Source: Rotaria sp. Silwood1
Taxonomy: Eukaryota > Rotifera > Eurotatoria > Philodinida > Philodinidae
Direction of reading: 5' to 3'
Assembly: GCA_905250075.1 (NCBI GenBank)
Contig: CAJNOP010000012.1
Span: 930,001 to 994,000 of the forward strand
Length of the DNA stretch: 64,000 nucleotides
Made by a program: the position numbers and the translations under genes. Shown here in pieces: positions 37,089-50,500 of this stretch; positions within the stretch are counted from its first letter, which is position 1, and each line of letters starts with the position of its first letter. Under the pieces are notes generated by a model that ran no database searches, was not told where the DNA came from, and saw only the letters and a program-made list of their open reading frames with translations.

Positions 37089-37506
37089 AGACCTTCCTTC
37101 TGGAGTTATTACTGTTTTACTGGGTTCCAGCTTATGACAAGATATTCATAGAAAAATCAAAAAGAAGAAATTTTTATCTGAAATTTGGCTCATAAATAAA
37201 TTATATGATCCTTGGAACATCCTGAAAGTTTCAGTTGAAACGGATAGTTCTTTCTCTAGAAATTGAATATTGAAGACAACACGTTTTTATGAGCCTTTTT
37301 GTGACATCTGATTGTTTTTTTTAACATGCAATATCACGAAAATGAGCTATTCGTTTTGGCTGAAACTTTCAGGATATGCTAAAAATTATATAGCCTAATT
37401 ATGAGCAAAATCTCAGATAAAAATTTCCTCTTTTTGATTTTTCTGCGGTTATCTTCTCATAAGTCGAAATTCGATAAAACGATCATAACTCCAGTAAAAA
37501 GGCCTA
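37089..37506. mobile_element. Long foldback (MITE-like) element
   Basis: The left arm (about 37089-37285) and right arm (about 37320-37506) are imperfect reverse complements over most of their length. Examples: CTGGAGTTAT at 37101 against ATAACTCCAG at 37485; AAAAATCAAAAAG near 37153 against CTTTTTGATTTTT near 37430; CCTGAAAGTTTCAG near 37222 against CTGAAACTTTCAGG near 37360. The spacer is about 35 bases. No coding capacity is seen. Most likely a non-autonomous DNA transposon or hairpin-forming element. Confidence 0.75.
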
Positions 37507-37589
37507 CGGGCAAAATGTCACTTCAATCGATTATTGACAGTTCGGTATGTTCTCTCGTCAGTAAATAATTTTTTCCATAAATGACTCAG

Positions 37590-38043
37590 CTTTTTTTTTA
37601 TATCATTATTAATGGAGCTGGAGGAATGACTACTGGTGTTGGTATTAGAGTTAGACAATTTGATTCTTTGGATAAAGTCTATTTTCATGTATGAATTTCA
37701 TCTTCTAGCAAATTAGTTGAATATCGCTAACTGGTTTTTGTTTTATGATGCGTATGTCTTGAATTAATCACAACCTTCTGTTGACAACATGATGATTAAT
37801 TGATTTTCTTTTGAAAAGAAAAAGCACATAAAACAGTACTTTAAGCTTCTGATTATGAATCAGTTGTCAACTAAACAGGGGCAAGACAAGCTGTTCCAGA
37901 TCTTGCTCTTCATTCCATCAGTAATGAAACCATTTTACTCATGTCTATCTTTAACATTAGTTTCATGTCATTCTGGCAGACAATTTGTTTATATTGATAT
38001 AGTTCGGTACCAATCATCCTATATTTATTTACATTTTCATTGA
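37590..38043 (+). other. Weak coding-like fragment next to the foldback
   Basis: 37590-37688 is open, follows a CAG and ends at CAT|GTATGA. It encodes Gly-rich NGAGGMTTGVGIRVRQFD with the local codon bias. A CAG-preceded open stretch 37879-38043 joins it in phase and ends at TGA. No family is recognised and there is no clear start. It may be a degraded gene or chance. Confidence 0.15.
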
Positions 38044-41000
38044 CTCCAGTCGATTCATCATTGGACAAAAAACTATACCGGACTTATTTATTTCAATGTT
38101 CAATTAAATAATGTGATTTAGTAATCAACCAATGTAATCTTACAGTTCAATACAATAATTCAAATTTATTCGAATCATTTGTATGACAATACTCATAATC
38201 ATATCCGTTACTGTTTAATAAATAAATTATATTTAAATTTTCATTCGATATTGAATTCACAGTTGGTGATCATTTTTCAATTACAAATTCTTTGATTACT
38301 GTCGATTTTGAAATCGCTTATCTGAACGAATTCAAACCTTTGTTGAAAACTATTGCAGAATTTATTTATTCATAGAATAGTAAATGAACAAAATCTAAAA
38401 GACGTCTTTATATATTCAGATATTATCCTAGAGTCTAAATGCATGCATATCAAGAATTAATATAATAGCATGAAAATAAATTCGTAAGATGATTTTAATT
38501 TATTGTTTGAATTTCATTTGTTTTATAATGTATATTTTAATATTCTTTATATGTGTATTCTTGAAAGATAGTTCACAACATCAGAATTAATCTGTTAATG
38601 ATAAAATTTTACACGAATGCTACACGTGTTGGTTTTTTCTATGGTTGATTCGGATATATCAATTAAATATCATTAGGAATCATTTACAAAAAAAAACGTC
38701 CAGGTAATGAGAGGAACTTGAAATGGTAAATACTTTGAAAAATAAGCGCAAAAAGTAAATCTTAATATAAAAAAAAAGTATCAAAATATAGTATATCGAT
38801 TTCGGATTTATTCATAGTACTCAATAAAACATTAGTGAATAGTTAACAGTAATACGACAAATATCTGGATGTAATCCAACTTTAGAAATGTATACTTCCT
38901 TCTTGGCTTCACCACTAATTAGTGTCCTGGCAACAGTATACTTTTGCTTGTATCAGTCATTGCAAAATGATATGTAGAAATCTGAATTTCCTAGAACTGG
39001 AATTTGCCATGCTCTCAGAGCATAGATCAAATACATCTAAATATTCGAACACTTAGTATGAATATCTCGATTGATAATTTCAGTTTTAGGATCTGTGGAT
39101 TCTCGTTGAGAACTCGCCAAAAAATACGCCGTCCCTGCTCGTAAAGTTAGGATGGTAAGGATTAGTCGACTACACGATTCCTGTTTCCAAGTTACCATTA
39201 TATTCCAACAGGAAATGAAGCGCATTTCTTAATCTGGATATTTTTATTTTTTTCACACAACTTTTCACGAAATTTCTAAAGATAAGTTTTCAATAGTAAA
39301 TAAATATAGGTAGCTATTTTTTTAGATTGGACGTCCTCTACAGATGGTCAATTGTCAAAAAATGTTAGAATATGTATGTGTAAATGAAATAAATAATACT
39401 GTGTTCTATTTAATTAAGCATGATAAGATATCTATATCTCGTTTATTTCTTCTGTTTTAATGAAAAGAGTGAAAGTGACTAGAATTAGTTCATTTTTTAT
39501 TCATAAAATCATCGAATGATTATGTTTCGAGAGAAAATAAAATCGACAGTAATGTCATTCATTTCTCTTTTAGCTATGAAAAACAACGACAATAAACATC
39601 GTTGTCAATGATTGATGCAAATGTCACTTCTATTTTATTGATTAAAATGTTTCTTCATCTCAACCATTAATGATCTATCAAATCAAGACTTGAAGCATCT
39701 TAATTAACTTATACATCTATAAACAAATTTCATTGAATATTGACTTCGATCAACAACATAGCCTAGTTTTGCTTTGTTTGAACAGTGTGTCAATAATGTG
39801 GCTAAACAGAAGCATACCATTAAATTGCAATAAGAACATCAATCATCGAAGCTACACGTAGGAATGTTTGTACTATCGGATATTAAATCATGCTTTATGA
39901 AAGTCTTTGTCTTACAAAAAAAAAAAAGAAAAATGGATTTCTTTATGAGCGATTTTCTTGAATACAATATCTAATTTTGATTTTTCTTTTATCAATGCTG
40001 ATTTGATAAGAATCTTATCCGTAATAACTATGGATTCATGAATATTATCGATTCGTTTCATCAACATTTGTAATTTTAATGAATATCAAGCAGAAGATAA
40101 AAATACTTATTCTTTTTTTTTTTTCTACAGATTCTATAGTTTGCATCGATCAGATGAAACCAATCAGCCATAATAATAATTAGTTTTGACAAGAGAATTT
40201 ATTTTTAAACCAGTTTTAGTCATTTAGAGTTTCAGAAGTTTATCGTATGGATGCAAAAAGAAATATTTCATATTATACAATATGACATTGACTTAGTAAA
40301 ATACTGATAAGATTAGATTAATTCGACCCGATTAAACATTTCTATAAGTAATTGTCCAACAAAACAACTAATCAAAAACGAAAGATACATTTATGTCATC
40401 AACTTCTTTGGATAAATGATTTTTTAAAAGAATAATTCTACAGTTATTATATTTCTTTGCTTTAAATCATACTAGCTTAGTTGTTTCTTATAGTAACATC
40501 AACTATATTTATAGAAGATTTCTCAAAAAAGTTCTTTTTTAAGATTGAAGTATGTTTATTATCTGAAAATAATCTGCAACTGAGAATATATAAGTAGACT
40601 ATTGAAAACATGACAACAAAGACCTAAATGATCCATATTAATTAAAGATAGATGAAAATTCTGCGTGCGCGTGTTTCATAATTCTAGCTTATTGACAACG
40701 CAAACAAACATAACTAACCGACAAAATAATTGATACATGTAATCCTTATCGAACTTTCTGTATCTTAATTAAAAGAATATGTTTTTAATGTTATTTTGTA
40801 TAGCTACTCGATAGACTTCAGAGAGAAAATATCTCAAAAAAAATAAAAATAAAAATAATACAAACGAAAAATTTACTTCGTCACACAATTAGCTATAATC
40901 ATTGGTATGCATTGACATAGAAAAATAGGGCAATATGACTATATGAATAGTTCTTTTGATATTGAGCAATTAAAAACAATTATACATTATTTAATAACAT

Positions 41001-44000
41001 AGACTTCAAGATGTTGCTCCTCACTTTGTGACTAATCAACGATAATTATCTTGTTTTATTTATGTGCATAATAATATGACGAACCGTGTTTTATGCCTAT
41101 TAATAATTATTATCAAAACATGTATAAGAAATAACATTTTTCTTTCTTTCTTTTTTTTTACCTTGGTAATGATTTTTTAACAATATTTACTAAACGAAAA
41201 ATAACAATCATTATCGACATATTTTGAATAAGCTTCGATAAAACTTAAGTATATCCATTGAAGAAAAATAAATGGATCATAGTGTGTATATTTTTTTCGA
41301 TAAAACTATGACCCGTTTATGTTTCAGACAGAACAGTAAGTACAGAGCATGCTGACATTGTAGTCAATTTTTGTAAATCGTGGTTCAAGGTTATCTGATT
41401 ATGATTCGTTTATTAATAGATTATGATAATGAAAAACTAACAAATGACAAATACGCTCTTTCGTATTAAAATTACTTTTATCAAAAATATGAATTTACAC
41501 AAGCTATAAGAACTAACATGATTATTATAATCGTTTGTTTCTTGATAAGAAACTAACTGTCAGATTTAGCAGAATGGTTTTTCTATGTTCTTTTGCTTTT
41601 TATTTTGTTTTTGGATTAATAATATGTGATGAAATGTTTCTTTAGTAATTAGAATAGATTAATCTGTCGATCGAATTATTATCTTTATTGATAAATTCAT
41701 CCATAAAAAAATCTTTGAAAAAAACAACAAAAAACAAAAAAAGAATTCTTATCTACACTACTGTAACAAGTGTTACATTACTGTTATCTATATATAAGGA
41801 AGTACGAGAAGAAAATACATTTATTTTCTATGTTCACAAGAGAAAATATATCCGTAAGGCACAAGTAATTATTAAAGATTTTGTGACGTTAATAAGAGGA
41901 AAAAAACAGAGATAAAGATAGAATAGCATATTCTCTTTTTTCTTTGCAGTCAATTTCAAATAGTTGACGTCGTTTATTCGATAAAATAAACAACTGAGAA
42001 GTTTTCTTTTCTTTTTTTTCTTCCTTTGAGCTCATATTTAAACACCTCCACAGTTACGAGGAAGAATGAGTAATAATAAATAGCCAGTTCTTATATAATA
42101 GTTCGTCGTTTTTTTGAAGTTGCTTTGTGTTTTGTTTTGGTCTCTTTTATTTAATATTTACGGTGAATCAAGTTATTAATATTTCGTGTAATTGAATTCA
42201 TTTAATAATTGTTTTTTATGCTTATTTTTACATACATTATAACTGCATTAAATAAGAAATAAAATTCAAAGGTATAAATATATATATTTTTTTCGTTTTG
42301 TTTTATTATTCTTTGCTAAGTACTTCGAAAAAATTTCACTGTACTTTTTTTTTTGTAATCATGACTTAAGTAGCATACACAATACACTAAGATATATTGT
42401 GTAAGTCAGTTGATCGGATCATCAAATTCATCATGAATCGATACCTATTTCTACTATTTTCTTTTTTTTTTTTTGCATGATACTCGATTGAAAGAACTCT
42501 ATCGCTAACAATGATCATATATGATAGGAAGAAAATAACATCATTTAATCATGCTCTATCTCGTAAAATGAATGAATGCTTTTGTATTCATAATGAAATG
42601 CAAACATAGAATTCAGTCTGTTCCAAAAACAGCATTGTTATTAAATAATCGAGTATATTGTTCCATATAACCAGAAGTACTACTGTAATAAAGGAAACTG
42701 AGTTTTATTTACGAAACGATTGATCGGCAGTTTTTTCATTAATAAGTGATACTGTTTTAAGATTGGTTTTTTTTTATTAATTTGGTCAGAATTTCACATG
42801 ATAGAATTTTTATTATATTCAAATAAAATATAAATAATAATTTTATAGATTACAATGATTATAGTTCAAAAAATCACATAAAATAATATATACAAATTCA
42901 AGTAAATAATTTTCTTTCAAATGATTGTTTCCAATCGAGAGAAAATACTTATTTCTCTATATCACCATATGCTAACTGTTCTTTCTGTTCACACTATTTG
43001 GCTTTTGAATTATATGAATATTAAAGAAAATATTGGTTTAAATAGTTGTAAACAATACTTTGCACTGAAGAATTTACATCAAATTTTTTTTGCTGAATAA
43101 GACATCTTTCTTTTTGGTCTAGATTTTTTCCTATCATTGACGTTCTTGATCGCTTTGTATCTTAATGGGTATGCACTACGCGTTGTGTTTTCTTGATACC
43201 AATGAGAACATTAATGTGCATCGCTTGTTCGTCTTCTTTTTTTTTTCTTTTTCTTCGCTTCTTTTTTTTTCATCAAAAAAAAAAAGAAAGAAACGGCAAT
43301 GTAACATACAGAAACTCGACGACAATATGAAGAGGAGACAACATACGTAGAGTCGTAAAGAGTTTGGAATGCGTTTAGATATTTGGTGACAACGTTCTAT
43401 GAACATTAAAAAGTTATTATGAACTAGATGACGTTTAATTTTGATAAACATCCATCATTCGCACGCGATAATCTTCCTTTTCAACATCACATGAATTCTA
43501 CTGGTGAGTGTTAAAATAAATTTCAAATAGGTATATTATTCGAAAAAAATTTTTTTTTGCTTTTTTTCTCCGATTCTAGTTGATTCTTTTTTTTTCGTGT
43601 TTAACTGTGTTTATTCGATTACTCTTTAAAAAGAAAATGAAGCGATAACAATAGTAGATTGCCAAATTAGATATCCAATGTTGTCTTATTTTCTCAAATA
43701 AGCAGTCTGATTCTATTAGTCGGTCGTTAAGAATACGAAATATATATAATTTATTCGAAATGTCTTTCATTTGTTCCGGATGTATATAAAATATTTCTTT
43801 GCTAGGTTAGCAAATTCTTCTATTTATATTGCATCAAGAAAGTCTTCCATTTCCTTTATCAAATATCTTTTTATATAAAATTATACAGTAACATATCTTA
43901 TATAGCGATCGTCTAAGACAGTTCTAATGTGATGTATTCATAAAATAGAAGCAAACGAATGTTTGAATGAATTCATAAAATAGCTTTTAGATTTTCTTTC

Positions 44001-44570
44001 TTTTTTACTTTTCACTCAATATAAAAAGTTGGTTTGTTTTAAAATGAAAGTCATTTCAATGCATTGACAAAAAAGTTTTTTGCATAAAGAGTAAAGTAAA
44101 GCAATGAAAAGATTAAAAAAAAAACCTACAATAAAAAAGAAAACTCTTTTTTGACGATCGTCAATTTGTTTCTTTTTTAATGCATGAATGAATTCTTCAT
44201 TTGATTTGCATGGATTATTTATACATTGTTGCCTGTTGAATTAATAACGAAGTGAGTTGGCAAACATTATTGAGTAGGAGTATGTCAATGTAAGGATTAT
44301 ACGACACAATCGTCAATCGTTTTTCTATATTCCCGAGATGCCATTACCCACCTACTCTTTTGATTCTTAAAAAACATATCTTTACCGGTGGAGGCGTAAG
44401 CTTAACTAAAAGAAAAAAAAATCATTTATTTTCATTTGGTATCCTATAGATTAATAAATGACAAAACAACAATCAAACGTTTATATACTTAAATTTTCAT
44501 TAATATGAGCTAAACAATGATCGCCGTCGATAAAAGATGGGATCGATTTATCAATAAATCAATTTGAAAC
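38044..44570. other. Gene-poor AT-rich region upstream of the RGS gene
   Basis: More than 6 kb in which no exon, RNA gene or organised repeat was recognised. One CRE-like TGACGTCG lies at 41965-41972. The proximal part presumably holds the promoter of the long RGS transcript. Confidence 0.5.
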
Positions 44571-47500
44571 ATGTCAACAAATGTTATTACAAAAAAAAAT
44601 TCAACAACATCAACCACCAATACATCTAATACAACATATCTTTCAATGATGACACCTAATGTTTCTAGTACTAATGTCACAAATACTAGCACTAATAAAC
44701 GACGTGAAAGTTCAACTGGTGAAGATTCCGTAAGTGAAAAATCAAATAATTTATGTTTAGTAAATAGGAATAAAAGAAGAAGCCTAGTTTACTTTATTAT
44801 GTGATAAAAACACCCTGGTTAGATGATTGCTTGCCTGTTTACTAAATCATTTATTCCGATCGGATGAGCAACTCACCCGGAAATCGGTAGAGAGCAGCAC
44901 CACCATAGATGAATCAAGGATGTGCGTCATTTCTTCCGGATTTTCTATCATCTCATCTATGCATGCAGAACACGACAAGGTTAAATCACGCGCATCCGCA
45001 AGATAGCTTGCATACACACACACACACCCTCATTGCGAATTCTCTCAATCGATCAGCAATTAATGTACTCGTCTTCTCATAAATAGGATTAGGTTTTTCT
45101 TGATGAAGGGTACGACGCATCTATATAAATATGTGGGTGGTTTGTTTTTTCTTGTATGCTGCAGGAGATCGCTCTTATTTATAAAGACAATCTTATTTTG
45201 TTGCTTTTGAAAGTGTGCATAACATGTACATAAGATTTAGTGTCTCTCATTTAATGTCGTTATTGATGATGAGTGAATCAATAGGATAAGATAGAAAGTA
45301 ATTATATTTGTATGTACACATTCAAGTTGAGACACAATAATATATATTTATATATATATATGTGCTTGTGTATTCATTCAATAGGAACAACCATACATGT
45401 CCCATCAAATCGAATAAGATATCGATAGACAAAAACAAAAAGAAAAACAAGAATAGATGAAAAATCCTTGTTTTCTCTATTTTTTTTTTGATTTTCTTTC
45501 TTTTCATTCGTATTTTTTTTATTCTTATTAATCACTATGATATAGAGAAACTCAACAGCTGTCTTATATCATTAGAATCTAAACTATTATTGTTACTTCA
45601 ATTATAATTATAACGATTTTTATTATATTGCAATGGCATTACGTGAGAATAAATTAATAGGATTTGTTTTAATTTTGTTTAATTTTTTTTTAAAATGAAC
45701 TATTTTTAAACATATCAAATTTCATATTACTATTATACTAATACTATCTGCTTAATCTATCTATTAAAAGAGTTCAAATGGTTATATTGACCTTCGTTGA
45801 TCTAGACGTTTTTATTTTGTCTTCCTCTATGTTACATGCTATAGTCTTATATTAATAGGTTCAAAGAAGAATTACGCTAAATACTAATCTTTTTATCTAG
45901 AATATAAAGTATTAGTTTATAGAGAAATGAGATAAGTACTTCTATTATGCTTATTAAAAAAAATAAATATGTGCATGTTAGTCAAAATACAGCATACAAA
46001 GAAATATCTATATGAACTTTGTTTTCAATTAGAAAAGTTTAAAAAAACTTCACAACGCTCTTTGCAATAGAGTCATAGTTTAGATTATAAAAGAAAAATG
46101 TTTTTTTTTGTTTTCTTTTTCTCTGTTTTTTTTTTATATTTTCATTCAATTGTCATATGGGGTACTTTTTTTTGTGAAATATACTTAATAAGCAAAATGA
46201 CGTGAACATATACATGCGTCATCAATAATTATGGAGTAGGAGGATGAGACAATTATTTTTGAAATGTTCTCTTGAAGCAACGTTTCTTGATGATTATTAT
46301 CAACATGAAGACTACGGAAACTTACGCATATATAATTCCTCTTTTTTTCCTGTTTTTTTTTTTTGTCCGAATAAATGATTCCAAAATCCGTCAGTTATAT
46401 AACACAAGGTTATTATCATTAAAACTAACGCCTTAAGGTTGAGTTCTACTATAGTTCACTAAAAAAAATATGTCCCTTGCTATATATTTAATCCTTATGT
46501 CTGCCCGAAAGTCAAACTAATGTTTATAAAATATAGACTGATGTTATTGTTTTTCTTGAAACTTTGCCATTTGTTACTAGCTCATTATCAGATATTGTCT
46601 CTCCTTCAAATCAAGGTCTTCCTATAGCCTATTATTAACTTTCGTATATAATACAGAAAAACTGTTTTTTTTTCTAATGATAAAAATGTAAGAAGAAGGA
46701 AGTAAGAACAACTTTTAAATTTGTGCCTAAAGAAAAAGCAAAGTCACATTCAAGTATATATGATGAATCATATGTACTCTTCGAGTTTCATACTAGGCAA
46801 AAAACATAACAATGGGCTGTTACACAGATTTATTACCAAATATCAATTTTACTCATTGATTTCTTTTCTTTTGAGTCATGACTATTATCTCAAGGATTTC
46901 CCTGCAAACTTTTTCATGTATATATATATAGATCTATATATATACGTTATGTTTCTTTTTTTTATTAATGAGATACGCTGATGTTGTAATTATTATTAGA
47001 GATTTACGTCATTTATTGAACAATGTAATGATTTCTTGTTGACGTCACTATCTAGTACGACTACGACTAACAGAGAAAAATGAAAGACCTTGTTCGCTCG
47101 TCCTGGCATACGTTAGTATATATAAATATATAAGCAAATGCTTTGATTTCTTTCTATTGATGGGCTTACATGTGACGTCGATTGTCCGTCGCGCGGTCGA
47201 TGATGACGTCGTCAAGCGAAGAGAATGAGCGCATCAAAGAAAAGACGACATATAGATTATATACATGCGCGCTTAAGCTTGTATTCGAGTACTGAAGCAA
47301 GAGATAGTTTTTTAGCCAATGATCATCATTGAAAGAAAAGAACAGAACTGTGACGTCAAACTAATGCATTTGTTTTCCTTTCTAATGTAATCGCATCTTC
47401 ATTTGAGACAAAGTGCGTACGCAAGATACAAGCACATTTCTTTTTTTTTCTCTATCTCTAAGTCAGATTTACTTTATTCGTTTATTTTGCTTCTTCTTTT

Positions 47501-50500
47501 AATAGGGTGTTCAAATAGATCACGATAGTATAATTAAAAATGCTCATCTATCGATAACTAACTCCTCAAATATAGTGCCTTCTTTATTATTATCATCATC
47601 ATCATCATCATCATCATTAACATCAAAAACAATCGGCACAACGACGGCGCCGAATCCCAATTCCGTAACTACTTTTAGTAGCAATAGTACGATGGTCACA
47701 TCATCGACTCTTATTCCACCATCTGTGGATACTAAAACATCATCATTATTACCTCGTAAAACGTCAAATGCATCAAGTTCAGGTACTTTTTCTGAAGTAT
47801 CTCGTTCATTTGGTCATGAAGAAAATTCTGCAGATTCATTATATGGTTTAACATCATCATCATCGTCATCCCATTATATTATTAAATGTACTCTAAATAC
47901 AACAACAACAACACCAACAATTACTAATACAAATACATCATCGATGTCGACTACGTTGCCGACGTTATCACCACCGGTGATATTGACACCACGTGTTAAA
48001 GTAACTGTTCAACAACCATCAATAACAACATCATCATCACGTATTGATTCATCAGCTGAATCAATTCCATCATCATCATTTCTTAAAACTCCAACATCAA
48101 ATATTTTACCTATACTTTCACCATCATCACATACGACAACAAGTGCAGCATCAAGTGTACCCGAATTTTCTATAAGTGGTACATCAAGTATTGATGATTC
48201 AGAAGAATTAGCATTATATGAACAATATCTTTCAATATCTTATGGACGACAATCAAATCCTTCACCTGAAATACGTAAAATAACTGTTGACGATGTAACT
48301 AAAATACAACAAAGAACATTACCTCGTAGTAAAAGTGAAGCAAATACTTTACCAATAGAACAATCACAATCACAGCAACAACAACAACCACAGCAACGAC
48401 AACAACAACAAACAACAACTAGTCAAATAAAACCGGTAAGCAAATTTTCTTCTTATGATCTGACATTTTGTTAGATCATTGTTGTTAACCTTCTAGACTA
48501 TGTTATTGTCTTATTATTAATGTCAGAAATCTGATTGATAGATCGATATTATGATTTAAAATATTGCTATTGTCGTTATTGTATGACTAAAAAAAAGAAA
48601 AAACTCATTCATTANNNNNNNNNNGAAAAAAAAAGAGAAGACGACATCGATGAGAATCATGCATCGACTATCAAGTTAATCCGCTTCATTCTTAGATTGT
48701 TTTCAATTGAGACTATGGTGTCCTATTTCCGGGCCAAGGAATGATGTGGTATTTTTTTTTGTTGCCTGTTGCCCTATGGCAAACAACAAGGAAAAAAAGA
48801 AAAGAACGAAGAAAACAACACAATGGTGATAATCATTAGAAACTATTGCGACGTTCTTCTACTTTGGTCTTAAGCATTTCTCTCGTTTTCATATTGACAA
48901 AATGTATCAATCGATTACATGTGTCAACTTCCTTGGAGACTTCTCTGTTCTCACACATATATATATACATACTCTGTCTTTCTTCAGTCTACTCTCTTTC
49001 TTTTTCCTTACTTACTCTTCATCGAGTTTTCATATAATCGCACACCCCCATAACTTTTTAATTCGCTTTACAGGAAGAACGAGAGAACATAGTGCAGCAG
49101 CACGCCGTTTGTTGTTTTTCTTGCATGCGAACGCAAACGGACGTCGAGTCTTCTACATTATAGTAGTACTTCTTTTCTTTCTTCTTCGTTTGCATCGTTG
49201 CCGTCATCATCACCATCACCATCATCATCATCATCATCATCGTCGTCGTCGTTATTTTATACTCACCCAGTCACACATACATCATATAAATGATCAGCAG
49301 TTGAAAGAGTTGACTAGTAGACAAAAGTCGTCGCAGGTCGACGTTGTTTACGTACGTATATGTTCGATTTTATTTTGTCTCATAACGTGTGCTGGAAACA
49401 CATACAAATATTGCAAATGTCATCATTACTTCATTTTTATCGAACACGTTCAGCTACAACGATCAATCAACTAAAACCTTTACAATATATACGTTCACGT
49501 AGTCCAGATGATGTTTTACATCGAAGAAGGGTAATTTATTCTTAAGATTATAAGTATACCCTACGGGCTGACTTTTTCTTTTTTGTTTTTTTTTTATCCA
49601 TATTTATTCCTTCTCATCAGTTGTTATTTTTACAAATGTAGTCTATTTGTAAAATCTGAAAGGATTGTAACAAATGACACATTAAGGTTTCTCATTTAGT
49701 TGAAGAAGAAGAAAAAAAAGAAGAAAAAAAAAATAGTAGTAATTTTTCCTTTTTAGTTTTCTTTTTCTCACTTGAATGAATATGTTCCCATTTGATATGA
49801 CTTGTCGTAAAAATGAATTTCAGGTGAATAGTTTGTTGTTTTTCCTTTTCATGCATATAAACTATTAATAAAAAAATATGGGTTATTTTTGTAGCTTAAT
49901 TCAGTACATAAAAATTGATATGAAAACAGAAAAAAAGAAAATGTAAAACTATAATGGTCTTAATTCTTGATGAATTGAAAAACAATTTTATATGCTCTAC
50001 TAGAGTGCAAAAATATTATTTCATTAGACATTTTCTCATGTATGTAAATAGTAACAAAAACAATAGTTCGTGACTTTTTCTCATCAATGATTTTATTTTG
50101 CATAGCATAGTCGAAATATATCAAGTTATTTTTTAAATTTATAGTTGTGTTAGGTTAAAAAAACCAGATGTACCTATTAATATTATATTACTTGAACAAA
50201 AGATAAAAACATGGCTTTTTCTATTCAGAAGAATTAATAATTAAATCAATTGAAAAACGATAGTCATTTCTTACTTGTTATATTTAAGTTGAATATATGC
50301 AGAGATTTTCTTTCTTTTTTTTTTGACATTTATATAGTTAACTAATAAATTTTAGTAAATGAATATTTTTTTTTGTTATAAATAGAATAAAGTAATATTT
50401 AAGAAGACAGAAAAAAATCTAAAATACTTGAGTTTTATTTATGATGAAATACCTATAATTATTATGAACTATATAAAAGCACTATTATATATACGTTGAA

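Noticed and set aside
48902-49474. 190-residue + frame with poly-His/Arg
   Set aside because: Its length comes from a CAT/CGT microsatellite in the RGS intron; the amino-acid composition is that of the repeat.
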